Numbered from the stretch's first letter, positions 36,009 to 46,019 are shown. The stretch: 64,000 nt of DNA from Ignavibacteria bacterium (GCA_016844745.1 JAERMQ010000017.1:1-64000); one strand, 5' to 3'. Program-made: numbers and translations. Notes: generated from the letters alone by a model not told the origin.

Positions 36009-37655
36009 ATGTATAAAATGAAATCCGTAAAAAAACTTATATTACCTATCCTTTTTCTTTTACTCGTTATTTTTTCCCTTAATTTAAATTCCCAAATTGA
36101 TTATAATTACATTACGGGTGCAAAGAAGGGATTAATTGATACCCTGGCTATGAAGAACACACAGACTATACTAAAAGAGGCTACAGGACTGCAAGAAAAA
36201 GAAATTAATCCAAAAGAATATATACTGGGACCCGGTGACGTCATAACAATATCTTTAATTTCCACTAATTCAAGACAAATAGACTTAACTGTTTCACCTG
36301 AGGGTATGCTTCATATTCAAAGCGTTGGAGTAGTTGATGTGAAAAATATAAGTTTATCAGAAGCAAACGTTTTAATTAAAGAAAAAGTAAAAAAAGTATA
36401 TAGAACAGATGATGTTTTCATTACATTAAAAGACCTTCGTAAATTTAAAGTAATTGTTAGGGGAAGTCTTCCCAAGCCTGCCATTGTTTCAGCAAGCGCT
36501 GTTGAAAGAGTATCTGAAATTATAGAACGTGCCGGCGGAATGAATTTTAAAGCATCAGCCAGAAATATAGTATTAATTCGAGACAATTCAAAAAATATTC
36601 ATGTCGATTTATTAAAATTTTTCCTGACAGGAGATAAAACCGCCAATCCAACTGTATTAGGAGGAGACCAGATATTCATTCCTTCAATTGATGAAAAGGA
36701 TTACATCCAAAGTTATGGTGAAGTGTTAGCGCCCAAAATGTTTGAATTTGTAAATGGCGACTCTTTATCTACACTCATTAAATTTTCCCAAGGTTTTACT
36801 ATCAATGCTAATCTGGATTCAGTTGAATTTTCACGTATTTACGAAACAAATGTTATTGAAAATAAAATCTTGCATCTCGGCTCCTGGAAAAATAAATTAT
36901 TACTCGATGAACCTCTACAAAACGATTTCCCGCTTATAACAGGTGATAAAGTATTTATACATAAAAAAAGTAATTCGGATACACTTCAGGTTGTTGCCAT
37001 AGAAGGTGAAATTCTTTACCCAGGGCATTATCCTATTCAACCTAAAAAAGATAGAATAAGTGATTTAATTGCCCGTGCCGGTGGATTTACCGATATTGCT
37101 AATCCCGAAGCTGCATTATTTATTCGACAAAAGGAAAACTTCATTGAAGATTTGGAAATGGCTCGTCTTTGGAGATTAACCCCAAGTGATCGTTCGAAAA
37201 GTGAACAGCAATATTTTAATTCGCGTGTTAATGAAAGAAAAGGGTTGCTTTCGGTTAATATAAGAAAAATAATGATTAATCCTTCCTTAGAAGAAAATGT
37301 ATTTTTAAGTGATATGGATTCACTATTTATCCCATCAATGAAGAATTTCGTAAATGTTCAAGGAAGGGTAAATAATCCGGGTTTAGTTATATTTAAACCG
37401 AATTTTACATATCATGATTATATAGCATTAGCCGGAGGCTATGGGTACCGGGCAGATGAACCATCAACAATGATTGTAAAAGCTAAAGGTGAACAGTTTC
37501 TCGCTAATAAAATGAATTATATTATTGAACCCGGTGATAATATCTTAGTTCCCCCACAACCTGAAATAGATTTTTATGAAATCTTTACAACAATAATGGT
37601 AGCAATTACTCAGGTTGTTACAATTGTCGGAGTTGTATATTCCTTAACTAAATAG
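36009..37655 (+). CDS. SLBB-domain polysaccharide export protein
   Basis: 548 residues. Signal segment (about 8-25), poly_export domain (YILGPGDVITISL.. SPEGMLHIQSVG) at about 70-150, then at least three SLBB repeats (VRGSLPKPAIVSAS, IEGEILYPGHYPIQP, VQGRVNNPGLVIFKP). A C-terminal membrane segment (about 523-545) follows NILVPPQPE. A Wza/GumB-like outer-membrane export channel. The gene downstream is the inner-membrane partner. No glycosyltransferases are next to it. Confidence 0.92.
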   Translation: MYKMKSVKKLILPILFLLLVIFSLNLNSQIDYNYITGAKKGLIDTLAMKNTQTILKEATGLQEKEINPKEYILGPGDVITISLISTNSRQIDLTVSPEGMLHIQSVGVVDVKNISLSEANVLIKEKVKKVYRTDDVFITLKDLRKFKVIVRGSLPKPAIVSASAVERVSEIIERAGGMNFKASARNIVLIRDNSKNIHVDLLKFFLTGDKTANPTVLGGDQIFIPSIDEKDYIQSYGEVLAPKMFEFVNGDSLSTLIKFSQGFTINANLDSVEFSRIYETNVIENKILHLGSWKNKLLLDEPLQNDFPLITGDKVFIHKKSNSDTLQVVAIEGEILYPGHYPIQPKKDRISDLIARAGGFTDIANPEAALFIRQKENFIEDLEMARLWRLTPSDRSKSEQQYFNSRVNERKGLLSVNIRKIMINPSLEENVFLSDMDSLFIPSMKNFVNVQGRVNNPGLVIFKPNFTYHDYIALAGGYGYRADEPSTMIVKAKGEQFLANKMNYIIEPGDNILVPPQPEIDFYEIFTTIMVAITQVVTIVGVVYSLTK

Positions 37656-37671
37656 TAAAAAATTCTTAAGC

Positions 37672-38877
37672 ATGTTAAAAATCAAAAAAGACAAAGAAGT
37701 AGTAAATCTTAAACAGATTTTGGAACTTTTCAAGTTAAATAAAAAATTCTTAATAATTTTTGTTTGTATCATAGAATTAGTTGTAATAGTTTCAACTTTT
37801 ATTTTACCTTATGAATACGAAGCTGCTTCAACAACTTTACCCCAGAAACAGGAAAGCGGTGGAAGTCTATCTAATTTCCTCCAATCAGTTGCCGGAGGAA
37901 TCACACTTGGTGGTTCTGTTGGTGGCACTCAATCCCAGGTTATGGCGGAAGTTTTGCGGAGCCGTTCAGTTGCAAAATTGATAACTGAAAGTTTAAAACT
38001 ATACAATAAACCACAATTCAAAGATATTCCAAAGGAGGATATTATTGATTTGATTCGCAATTCCATAATTGTCGAAGTTGAACGAAGTGGGCTTATAACG
38101 GTCAGGGTAAGTATAAAAACAGAGTGGTTCCCAAACTCATCAGATAAAGATACTGCAAAGATCCTCGTAGCAAATTTATCTAACAGTGCAATACGTTCCT
38201 TAGATAAAATTATAAGGGGAAAAAATATTTTGAATTCTCATAATTCAAGATTATATATTGAAACTCAATTAGAACATTATAGAAAAAATCTTGATTCACT
38301 CGATGAAATAATTGAATCATTCCAATTGGATAATAAAGTGCTGGCTCTCGATGAGCAAACAAAATCAATAATTGCTCAAGGTGCTTACCTGGCTTCTAAT
38401 GTTATAAAAACCGAAATTGAACTGACTTTGGCTAAGCAGGAATATGAATCGGATTCACCCATTATAAAAGCATTTCAACAGTCAATCCAAACACTTAGGA
38501 ATCAACTCACAAAAGTTCAGTCCGGAAGTCTTTTTGGCTCTGATGCTGTTTCATTGCCGCTTATTCAGGTGCCAAAACTATATCGTCTATATGCAAATTT
38601 AATTCGTGATAAAAAAATTCTTGAACAGGTTACACTCTATTTAGAAACGCAAAAACATCAGGAAGCAATTCAGGAAGAAAAAGATATTCCCCTTATAGAA
38701 CCGTTAGACGAAGCTGTTCCACCCAAAAGACAGGTTTCCCCAAGTAAAAAACTAATGGTTATTCTTGGATTTATTATTTCAGCGTTTTTTGGATGTTTAA
38801 CAGTTTTTTCTTATGCCTTAATCAAAGGTAGTTTATATCTTAGAAAAGATGTAGTTATCAATCCTATCAGGGATTAA
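37672..38877 (+). CDS. Wzz/GumC-type chain-length or export co-polymerase
   Basis: 401 residues. Two membrane helices (about 25-45 and 360-380) bracket a periplasmic region with the family's opening YEYEAASTTLPQ and long coiled-coil helices; the proline-rich segment IEPLDEAVPPKRQVSPSKK precedes the second helix, as in Wzz. No C-terminal tyrosine kinase domain. It starts 16 bp after the SLBB gene, one operon. Confidence 0.9.
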   Translation: MLKIKKDKEVVNLKQILELFKLNKKFLIIFVCIIELVVIVSTFILPYEYEAASTTLPQKQESGGSLSNFLQSVAGGITLGGSVGGTQSQVMAEVLRSRSVAKLITESLKLYNKPQFKDIPKEDIIDLIRNSIIVEVERSGLITVRVSIKTEWFPNSSDKDTAKILVANLSNSAIRSLDKIIRGKNILNSHNSRLYIETQLEHYRKNLDSLDEIIESFQLDNKVLALDEQTKSIIAQGAYLASNVIKTEIELTLAKQEYESDSPIIKAFQQSIQTLRNQLTKVQSGSLFGSDAVSLPLIQVPKLYRLYANLIRDKKILEQVTLYLETQKHQEAIQEEKDIPLIEPLDEAVPPKRQVSPSKKLMVILGFIISAFFGCLTVFSYALIKGSLYLRKDVVINPIRD

Positions 38878-38970
38878 TATCTTCCAGGTACGACTGATTA
38901 TATTGTTTTGATTTGCCCTATTTGATTTATCTTTAGTTTTCTGAGACCTCTGAAAAATAATGTATTATAC

Positions 38971-39052
38971 AAGAATGTCATTCAGAACGAAGTGAAGAAT
39001 CCATAAGCAGCATTGGGACTGGATTCTTCACATCGTTCTGAATGACATTCTT
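38971..39052. mobile_element. MITE-like core palindrome (CAGAACGAAG type)
   Basis: Arms at 38971-39003 and 39020-39052 with one mismatch (GAAGTGAAG versus CTTCACATC, so one pair lost). Loop word GCATTGGGAC. It fills the gap between the capsule genes and the convergent CBS gene. Confidence 0.8.
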
Positions 39053-39113
39053 CTTTACTTTTTCAACTGGCTCCTAATTATATTAATTTCAATTTTTAGA
39101 GTGGACTCAATAT

Positions 39114-39551
39114 TTAAAAAATATTTCCGCTGATATAATCGAACATATATTTATTATCAACCTGGGTATCGCTCAACAATGCATTGACCACATCACCAAT
39201 TGATATAAGTCCTACAAGATTTTTTTCTGACACGACCGGAAGATGTCTTATATGATTTTGCGACATTATACCTTCGGCATATTTTATATCATCATCAGCT
39301 TCTATAATAATTACCTTTTTGGTCATTATATCGTCAATTTTTTTATCCCTGAAATTATCGGGTGAATTATAACAGTCCCTTATAATATCGCGTTCGCTAA
39401 GAATTCCGCATATTTTCCCATCAGAATCAATTACGATAAGAACTCCGATATTATTTACAACAAGTATTTTCAGGGCGTCTTGTACGGAATTTTCACGTCC
39501 GATTGTAAATACTGCCGGACCTTTTGATTTTAGTATTTCTCGAACTTTCAT
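39114..39551 (-). CDS. Stand-alone CBS-domain pair protein
   Basis: 145 residues, two CBS domains (about 5-62 and 70-130): VQDALKILVVNNIGVLIVID then GILSERDIIRD, and EGIMSQNHIRHLPVV then GLISIGDVVNALL. The pair folds as a Bateman module that usually binds adenosine nucleotides; partner unknown. It is separate from the symporter gene. Confidence 0.92.
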   Translation of the reverse strand: MKVREILKSKGPAVFTIGRENSVQDALKILVVNNIGVLIVIDSDGKICGILSERDIIRDCYNSPDNFRDKKIDDIMTKKVIIIEADDDIKYAEGIMSQNHIRHLPVVSEKNLVGLISIGDVVNALLSDTQVDNKYMFDYISGNIF

Positions 39552-39663
39552 TTTTATTCCTTATAAATTTATTAATAATAAAATTAATCGAACAAATAAG
39601 TCTTTTATTGTAAATATTTCAAATATTCTAAAAATTATTTTATAGGTCGTTCAAAAAATTATA

Positions 39664-39701
39664 GAATTTGTCGTTCCTGCCTTCGCAGAAATGACAAATT
39701 C
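39664..39701. terminator. Hairpin downstream of the sodium symporter gene
   Basis: GAATTTGTC..TTCCTGC pairs with GCAGAAATGACAAATTC, imperfect, within 10 bp of the symporter stop. It resembles a shortened version of the CATTCC-type elements. Confidence 0.5.
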
Positions 39702-39711
39702 GCATAGTATA

Positions 39712-41202
39712 TTACTTTAAGTCTGGCTCTTTATCGGGAAATAATTTCTTCAATGCTTCCTCCCCCGGTTTTGGTGTTAGGTAGCTAATGATGATAAGCG
39801 AACCAATAGAAATCAGTGCTGCCGGATATATACTGGGTATCCCCCAAGGGTCACCCTCAATCATTATTGATGGAGAAACCAAGGGAATGATAATATCCAA
39901 AATAATCACTGAAAATGCTCCTAAAACTATACTCGAAACACCTCCTGCTTTGGTCGCTCTTTTCCACGAAAGAGCTGCTATTAAAGCCGGTGTAATTGCT
40001 ACTCCATAAATTGTATAAGCAAAATAAGCGTATTGGAGAACGGATATAGGGATTTTAAAATATGTTGGAATAAAAATCATTAAAAATGCTATTACTCCAA
40101 GTATTACAATAAATACCTTTTGTAAGGCAATTAATTTTTTCTGTTCTATATGCGACTTTGACAAACTTTGATAAATATCTCTGATAATATTTGTTGAAGG
40201 GCTAAGCAAGTAATTCATTCCGGTTGATAATACAACAACAACCGCTGCTGCAAGCAAAAGCAATCCAACAGGAGCCGGAACCATTTGTTTTGCCGCCTGA
40301 AGGACTACGGAAGCCGGTGCAAAATTCGGATTAGAATGGAAATAAGATGAAGCATAAATGGCAATCACAACAACTACCGTTTCTACAACAACAGTACCGA
40401 CGATCCATAGCAGCACTGCCTTGCGGGCATCTCCTGGTGTTTTGGCGCTATAAAATTTTTGATACATGCTTTGAATTCCCAATAAAAGCAAGCCTGTCGC
40501 TAAGAAGTATGAAAATCCTTTTAAACCGGGATATTTCCCGAATTGTGAAGAAAATACTTCAAAATGCGAGCTGTCAAGTACTGCAGCCGGTGCACTCCAT
40601 CCTCCCGCTGTTATTATAACAAATGGAACAGAAATAATGCAAGCTAAAATTATTATTATTCCATTTGGCAAGTCAGTGTGGGCAACTGCAATCATTCCTC
40701 CCAATGCTGTAAATGTAATAACAAAAAGTGCAGCATAAAATTGACCAAGTTCGACTGATAAGTAACCATCGGTGATTACATTTAAAATAAAGCCACCCGC
40801 ACGAAATTGATATGAAACAATTGTTGTAAATGCTATTATAAGCGCAATAGCGCCGAATATCCTTGCGAATTTGCCGTAGCGAACCTCGAGGATATCCCCA
40901 ATTGTATATTGACCGAAAGTCCGGATTTTTCCCGCAAGAAAATAAATAATTGCAATACCCACCCAAGCTCCGGCGGGCATCCAAAGTGCACTCCATCCTG
41001 CCTTATATGCAAATTCAGCGCCGGCTATAAATGTTCCGGAACCAATCCATGTGCATACCAATGTGAAAACCATTTTCGTTACGCCAAGACTTCGCCCGGC
41101 AACCATCATGTCATCCTGGGTTTTAACTTTTTTCGATTGAAGAAAATTATAAACAGTAAGGGCTATCAAATAAAGGAAAATAATAATCAAATACCAATTC
41201 AT
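39712..41202 (-). CDS. Sodium:solute symporter (SSS family)
   Basis: 496 residues, about 13 membrane helices. SSS features: TLVCTWIGSGTFIAGAEFAY near the N-terminus, GGMIAVAHTDLPNG, and the central GIQSMYQKFYSAK. These carriers take up proline, sugars, pantothenate or similar solutes with sodium; substrate unknown. Confidence 0.92.
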   Translation of the reverse strand: MNWYLIIIFLYLIALTVYNFLQSKKVKTQDDMMVAGRSLGVTKMVFTLVCTWIGSGTFIAGAEFAYKAGWSALWMPAGAWVGIAIIYFLAGKIRTFGQYTIGDILEVRYGKFARIFGAIALIIAFTTIVSYQFRAGGFILNVITDGYLSVELGQFYAALFVITFTALGGMIAVAHTDLPNGIIIILACIISVPFVIITAGGWSAPAAVLDSSHFEVFSSQFGKYPGLKGFSYFLATGLLLLGIQSMYQKFYSAKTPGDARKAVLLWIVGTVVVETVVVVIAIYASSYFHSNPNFAPASVVLQAAKQMVPAPVGLLLLAAAVVVVLSTGMNYLLSPSTNIIRDIYQSLSKSHIEQKKLIALQKVFIVILGVIAFLMIFIPTYFKIPISVLQYAYFAYTIYGVAITPALIAALSWKRATKAGGVSSIVLGAFSVIILDIIIPLVSPSIMIEGDPWGIPSIYPAALISIGSLIIISYLTPKPGEEALKKLFPDKEPDLK

Positions 41203-41313
41203 AAATCCACCAAAAGTTTTTCAAAAAATGCACTAATTTTGATAATAATATAAATAAAATGCAGCTAACAATATCATTTCAAGAAAAAAATAAATTTATT
41301 CGGACAAAATCCT

Positions 41314-41321
41314 TAAATTTG
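41314..41321 (+). promoter_or_regulatory. Candidate -7 box of nusB
   Basis: TAAATTTG fits TAnnTTTG and lies 55 bp before the nusB start, but no clear TTTG is at the expected -33 distance. Weak support. Confidence 0.3.
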
Positions 41322-41376
41322 TAATCTATGAAAAATACTGTTAGGTTTTTTGATAATATGAAAGTTCTTTCTCAAT

Positions 41377-41994
41377 ATGAATCCTGAATTCCATGACTTA
41401 ATTCCATTAAGCAAGAATAAACAGATAAAAGGAACCCGAAGCATTGTCCGGGAAAAAGTTATTCAAATTCTTACTGCTCATGAAATATCCGAAACCCCCA
41501 TTGAAATTATTTTCCAACATATATTCTATCGTGATTTTAACTTTGGTGAAGGTGAAGGTGATAGCAATGGTTTTAATGATGGGTCAAATATTAATACCAA
41601 CAGGACTCTTACACCCGAAGAAGTTTTTGAATTGGAAGCCGATATTCCTATTATCTGGGAAAATAACGAAGCTGAATTTGCCCGACGCCTGATTGAGAAA
41701 ACTTTAGAAATAAAGGATAAGATTGAAAATTATATTGCCGAGGTAGTCACTAACTGGGATTATGAACGAATTACTCTAATTGACAAATTATTGATACTTG
41801 TCGCTTCCGCCGAGCTACTTCATTTTCCCGAAATTCCTCCTAAAGTAAGTATTAATGAAGCTTTGGATATTTCTAAGGTTTATTCGACGGATAAAAGCTG
41901 GCTCTTTATCAATGGTGTTCTCGATTCTATATATAACAAGTATTGTGGAGATGGGGAAATCGTCAAAACCGGTAGAGGATTAAGGGAAAAATAA
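41377..41994 (+). CDS. nusB: NusB-family transcription antitermination factor
   Basis: 205 residues, longer than the usual 130-160. C-terminal NusB core: VVTNWDYERITLIDKLLILVASAEL, then PPKVSINEALDISKVYSTDKS and FINGVLDSIY. The N-terminal half contains RSIVREKVIQILTAHEI, then a Gly/Asn/Asp-rich insertion (about residues 58-75) where NusB has a loop. It binds boxA RNA with S10 in rRNA antitermination. The insertion is a feature of this lineage or a recent expansion. Confidence 0.9.
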   Translation: MNPEFHDLIPLSKNKQIKGTRSIVREKVIQILTAHEISETPIEIIFQHIFYRDFNFGEGEGDSNGFNDGSNINTNRTLTPEEVFELEADIPIIWENNEAEFARRLIEKTLEIKDKIENYIAEVVTNWDYERITLIDKLLILVASAELLHFPEIPPKVSINEALDISKVYSTDKSWLFINGVLDSIYNKYCGDGEIVKTGRGLREK

Positions 41995-42020
41995 CCTGTT
42001 CCTAAATCAAAAAAATACTT

Positions 42021-42052
42021 TTTTCTTCCATTTAATTAGTTTTTCTATAGAC
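42021..42052. mobile_element. Remnant half of the 870-996 element
   Basis: TTCTTCCATTTAATTAG followed by TTTTTCTATAGACT matches the right end of the element at about 967-996 with a few changes. No left half is present. It shows the element family was once at a second site. Confidence 0.6.
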
Positions 42053-42244
42053 TTTTAATTATTTTTCCTAATGTTTGAATTTCATTGCAAAGAATGTTGT
42101 AATCTACTTCCGGCGCTGTTCACCGACTATTCTGCAATCTCATAAATGACATTAATTGGAATTTTTATGTAACTTATCCCGTTGAAATGTGTTAATGATA
42201 AAATCGAACAATCATTTTTTCTAAATAATTTTGGGAATAATAAA

Positions 42245-44992
42245 ATGCTAAAAGATTCAGACCAAATCCAAAACCTACAATTCAAAAACCGTAATTTTAC
42301 CAACTCAATCCGAACCAAATTAAATTTTATCTTGTTATTTTTTTCTACCGTTTTTATCATTCTCTCTTTGGTTTTCCAGGGGTGCGGAGATAATGGTACC
42401 AACCCATCGGATACAAATAACAGTAAAGCTCCTTTAATTGATTCTCTTTCAAAAACCGAGGGGTATACCGGTGATAAACTTTCTATCATCGGGAAAAACT
42501 TTGGCTTCAATAAGGATTCCAGTTTTGTCGCTTTCAACGGTGACCCAATAGATGCAACTGATTATGAAGAATGGTCAAATACTTCTATAAGGATAATCGT
42601 TCCTGCTAATGCCAAGAATAGTAATATAACTGTTACGGTAAACAAAGTCAAAAGTAATGCAAAATTTTTCGGCATTCTTGCAAAAGCTGATAATCCCTTT
42701 ATCGATTCACTCATTCCTAATTCCGGTATGCCGGGTGATAACATATCGATTTATGGTAAGTACTTTGGCATTGCATCCGACACAAGCTCAGTTTTACTTG
42801 CAGGAAATCCGATTGATAAAACCAACATTGTTTCCTGGAATAACACGCTCATTGTGTTCAAAGTTCCGGCAAATGCCGCTTCAGGCAATATCTCGATAAA
42901 AGTTGGGAACACTTTTAGTAATACTGTACAATTCATACTAACGGCAAGTCCGCCAAAAATTGACAAAATCGAACCGGCTTCAGTATTCACCGGAGATGTA
43001 ATAACCATTACCGGTACTGACTTTAGCAATAGCAGCGTTAATAATTTCATATCGTTCAATTCGTTTAAAACCCCCAGCTCTTATATTACATCCTGGACTG
43101 ATACACAAATCAAGCTTAAAGTACCTGAAGCAGCTACTTCGGGTAATGTTTATGTAACTGTTGCAGGCGCCAAATCCAATGGTTTTAATTTAACAATCAC
43201 TTCAACAAGTCCCGCAATTGATAGCATTTCACCAATTAGTGGCAAATCAGGCGATGCTATTACCATTTTCGGAACTAATTTCGGTGATACGAAAGGTTCC
43301 AGCTATATTGAAATTGGAGGCAAAAAACCCGCAGATCAGGATTACACTTTCTGGAGCAATAAAAAAATAACCACTAAAATTCCAGCCGGCACTGTATCGG
43401 GCTACGTCTATGCTTATATAAACGGAACTAAAAGTAATGGAGTTGATTTTACCTATACTACTCCTCAGAGTCCTCAAATTGATAATATAACTCCGCAACC
43501 TGCCCTTCCCGGAGAATTAATCACAATAACCGGAAAGAGATTCGGCAGCGTTCAGGGAAACAGCACGGTTATGCTGGATGCAACAACATTAAGTAATATC
43601 CAAAGTTGGAGCGATACAAAGATTACACTCAACCTGCCATCTAATGCAGCTACCGGGAATCTTTATATTACTGTTGACGGATTGAAATCCAGTCCTTATT
43701 TCTTATCGGTTAGTATTCCACCACCTGCAATCGATAACGTCGCACCTACATCGGGAAAAGCCGGAGAAGTCATCGAAATTAACGGAACCAATTTTGGTAA
43801 CGCCAAAGGTACCAGTTTCGTTGAATTTGGCAGTTTAAAGCCCGGCGATGCTGATTATAGTGTTTGGAACAATACAAAAATAAAAGTTAAAATACCCGAC
43901 GGCGCTGCAACAGGAAAAATATATGTAACGGTCAATAACAAAAAAAGTAATGGAATTGATTTCACTATTACATCTGCTACTGCTCCCTTAATCGAAAACG
44001 TTTCGCCAACTACCATTCTTCCATTCGATTTGATGACGATTACCGGTAAGAGATTCGGAAGTTCGCAAGGCTCAAGCTATGTTATGCTCGATACCTTCAA
44101 AATAACAAACGGAGTTACGAGTTGGTCCGATACAAAGATTACCCTTACTGTCCCGAATGGAATACCTAACGGAAATAAAGATGTCGCTGTTTGGGTAAAT
44201 GGGCAATCGAGCAATAAATTCCCGTTTTCAGCCAGCGTGACAAATGTACCTGTCGTATTAATCAAATCAGGGACTTTTAAGATGGGAAATGATAACGGCG
44301 AAGATTGGGAGAAACCTGCTCATGATGTAACTATTACTTATGACTATTACATGGCTGTCACCGAGGTTACTCAAAAGCAGTGGAAATTCGTTTTCGGCTC
44401 AATTTCCAATCCAAGCAAATTCAAAAACGATAATAATCCGGTCGAGCAGGTCAATTGGCTGAGGTCGATGAGATATTGCAATAAGCTATCTGTTTTGGAG
44501 AACCGCACTCCGTGCTACACTTTGAACGGCAGCACCGATATAGATGAAAACGGCGAACCGGTGAATGTAGTATGCAATTTCAATGCGAACGGCTGGAGAC
44601 TTCCAACCGAAGCTGAATGGGAATATGCTTGCAGGGCAGGCTCGACAGGAGATTTCAGCGGAACGGGCAATGCCGGCGAAATGGGTTGGACAAGTACGGA
44701 TAATAAAAATAATCCACAGGAAGCCGGACTCAAAAAGCCTAATGCCTGGGGTTTATATGATATGCACGGAAACGTACTGGAATGGTGTTGGGATGGATTC
44801 GTGGACACTTACTACGAAACGAGTCCAAAGAATGACCCACGGGCAAATATAAGCGTAGATATACCCGATATCATTGTGCGTGGCGGCTCATTTCAGGATG
44901 GTTCTTCTAAAAGTACATCTTTCCATCGTGAGGGAACATCCCCAACTACTCAGCAGTTTAATTTAGGCTTCAGAATTGTTCGCAAAAAATAA
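42245..44992 (+). CDS. TIG-repeat lipoprotein with C-terminal SUMF1-like domain (paralogue 2)
   Basis: 915 residues from ATG 42245; the start MLKD matches paralogue 1 and is preferred to an upstream TTG at 42182. Lipobox-like VFQGC, seven TIG domains, then a SUMF1-like domain (GTFKMGNDNG, GWRLPTEAEWEYACRAG, MHGNVLEWCWDGF, GFRIVRKK). It has two more TIG domains than paralogue 1; TIG 4-5 resemble TIG 6-7, as if a pair had been duplicated. The catalytic-site segment (SSKSTSFHREG) has no cysteine, so FGE activity is excluded by family rules. Confidence 0.9.
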   Translation: MLKDSDQIQNLQFKNRNFTNSIRTKLNFILLFFSTVFIILSLVFQGCGDNGTNPSDTNNSKAPLIDSLSKTEGYTGDKLSIIGKNFGFNKDSSFVAFNGDPIDATDYEEWSNTSIRIIVPANAKNSNITVTVNKVKSNAKFFGILAKADNPFIDSLIPNSGMPGDNISIYGKYFGIASDTSSVLLAGNPIDKTNIVSWNNTLIVFKVPANAASGNISIKVGNTFSNTVQFILTASPPKIDKIEPASVFTGDVITITGTDFSNSSVNNFISFNSFKTPSSYITSWTDTQIKLKVPEAATSGNVYVTVAGAKSNGFNLTITSTSPAIDSISPISGKSGDAITIFGTNFGDTKGSSYIEIGGKKPADQDYTFWSNKKITTKIPAGTVSGYVYAYINGTKSNGVDFTYTTPQSPQIDNITPQPALPGELITITGKRFGSVQGNSTVMLDATTLSNIQSWSDTKITLNLPSNAATGNLYITVDGLKSSPYFLSVSIPPPAIDNVAPTSGKAGEVIEINGTNFGNAKGTSFVEFGSLKPGDADYSVWNNTKIKVKIPDGAATGKIYVTVNNKKSNGIDFTITSATAPLIENVSPTTILPFDLMTITGKRFGSSQGSSYVMLDTFKITNGVTSWSDTKITLTVPNGIPNGNKDVAVWVNGQSSNKFPFSASVTNVPVVLIKSGTFKMGNDNGEDWEKPAHDVTITYDYYMAVTEVTQKQWKFVFGSISNPSKFKNDNNPVEQVNWLRSMRYCNKLSVLENRTPCYTLNGSTDIDENGEPVNVVCNFNANGWRLPTEAEWEYACRAGSTGDFSGTGNAGEMGWTSTDNKNNPQEAGLKKPNAWGLYDMHGNVLEWCWDGFVDTYYETSPKNDPRANISVDIPDIIVRGGSFQDGSSKSTSFHREGTSPTTQQFNLGFRIVRKK

Positions 44993-45009
44993 GATAGTTT
45001 TGTTATCCT

Positions 45010-45034
45010 CCAGTCAAGAGTTCCTCTTGACTGG
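45010..45034 (+). terminator. Hairpin after the TIG/SUMF1 gene
   Basis: A perfect 11-bp stem CCAGTCAAGAG / CTCTTGACTGG with a 3-base loop, 18 bases past the stop. Not followed by a T-run. A second hairpin follows at 45046-45079. Confidence 0.6.
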
Positions 45035-45045
45035 TGCAAGAAAGA

Positions 45046-45079
45046 AACCTTCCGAAGGTTTCCCTACCTTCGGAAGGTT
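45046..45079 (+). terminator. CTTCCGAAGG double hairpin
   Basis: AACCTTCCGAAGGTT then ACCTTCGGAAGGTT, each self-complementary and together a larger stem, followed by TTTTTTG. The same hairpin is at 29741-29774. A likely intrinsic terminator of the TIG/SUMF1 gene. Confidence 0.7.
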
Positions 45080-45115
45080 TTTTGTATATGTACCTTTAAA
45101 CTTATATAGATTCAA

Positions 45116-45524
45116 ACATCCAATGTTTGACAAACATTGGATGTTTTCCTTTTTACTATTTTTTACTATTTTTTACTACTGAATTTCGTTTTTTTTTGAA
45201 GGACTCGCTTTCCTTTCAACTTTATAAACTGATTTTACTATTTTTTACTACGGAATTTCATTTTTACTCGAGTAGTCAACATTCCGAAAGTTGGTAAACT
45301 TCCTGAAAGTATTTTCCCAAATTGGTACGAATTAGTACAAATTAGTACGATTTTTCGTTTTTTTTAGCAACTCTATTTTCAAATTGTCCCATTGGTACAT
45401 TCTCATATTGATGAATTTTTCAAATTATCTTTTGGGATATCAGGAATTCAAAGAACAAAACATTGCAAATATAATTTGGTTTATTGAACTCGCATAAAAA
45501 CGATTATAAAATGATTTTAAAAAG
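45116..45524. repeat. Left copy of a long direct repeat flanking the HEPN/MNT pair
   Basis: It begins with the hairpin ACATCCAATG..CATTGGATGT. Then come ACTATTTTTTACTAC and TTTCGTTTTTTTTTGAAGG, a second ACTACGGAATTTCA word, GGTACG/GGTACA words and an end with GCAAATATAAT..GGTTTA..TAAAAACG. The 46612-47133 copy has the same order of blocks, diverged by indels. This fills most of the 622-base gap. Confidence 0.75.
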
Positions 45525-45614
45525 AAATCAATTAAGTTAAAAAATGTCAGAAATCGTTTTTCACACGTTTCGACGGTATTTTTGATATGTATAATTATTT
45601 ATTGATTAATGATA

Positions 45615-46019
45615 TTAAAATAACAATTCCTTATTTATGCTTGAGCTGACCCAATCAACTACTTTTTGAGAAATTTCTAAAGCTTCCTGAAACTCTTTTT
45701 TAGTTACAGGTTCATAATCACCCGGATAGCGCGTTGACACGGAGTAATCGGTTAAATATACCGAATCGTTAACAAATTCGGGAATATAATCTATCTTTCC
45801 GTGCAATAAAAAAATCAATTGATTAAGTGAGTGAGTCTTGGGAAATTCAATTTCGTTATAAATCAACAGAGCTTTTAATGCCTTTTCAACTGCTTGCTGG
45901 CAATCGAAGCACAAATCTTCAAATAATATTTTGTCAGATGCAGGTACGCATTTTGCCTTTTCTAGATTACTTATTGCCCTTGTAATCCATTGATTAGCTA
46001 AAAAATCATTGTCTTTCAT
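45615..46019 (-). CDS. HEPN-domain toxin-like protein (HepT type)
   Basis: 134 residues from Met at 46019, five residues into a slightly longer frame. HEPN features: QWITRAISNLEKAK, DLCFDCQQAVEKALKALL and FPKTHSLNQLI, then a TRYPGDYEPV segment. HEPN proteins often are ribonucleases or nucleotidylation targets. It overlaps the MNT gene by 14 bp, the usual arrangement of HEPN/MNT systems. Confidence 0.85.
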   Translation of the reverse strand: MKDNDFLANQWITRAISNLEKAKCVPASDKILFEDLCFDCQQAVEKALKALLIYNEIEFPKTHSLNQLIFLLHGKIDYIPEFVNDSVYLTDYSVSTRYPGDYEPVTKKEFQEALEISQKVVDWVSSSINKELLF

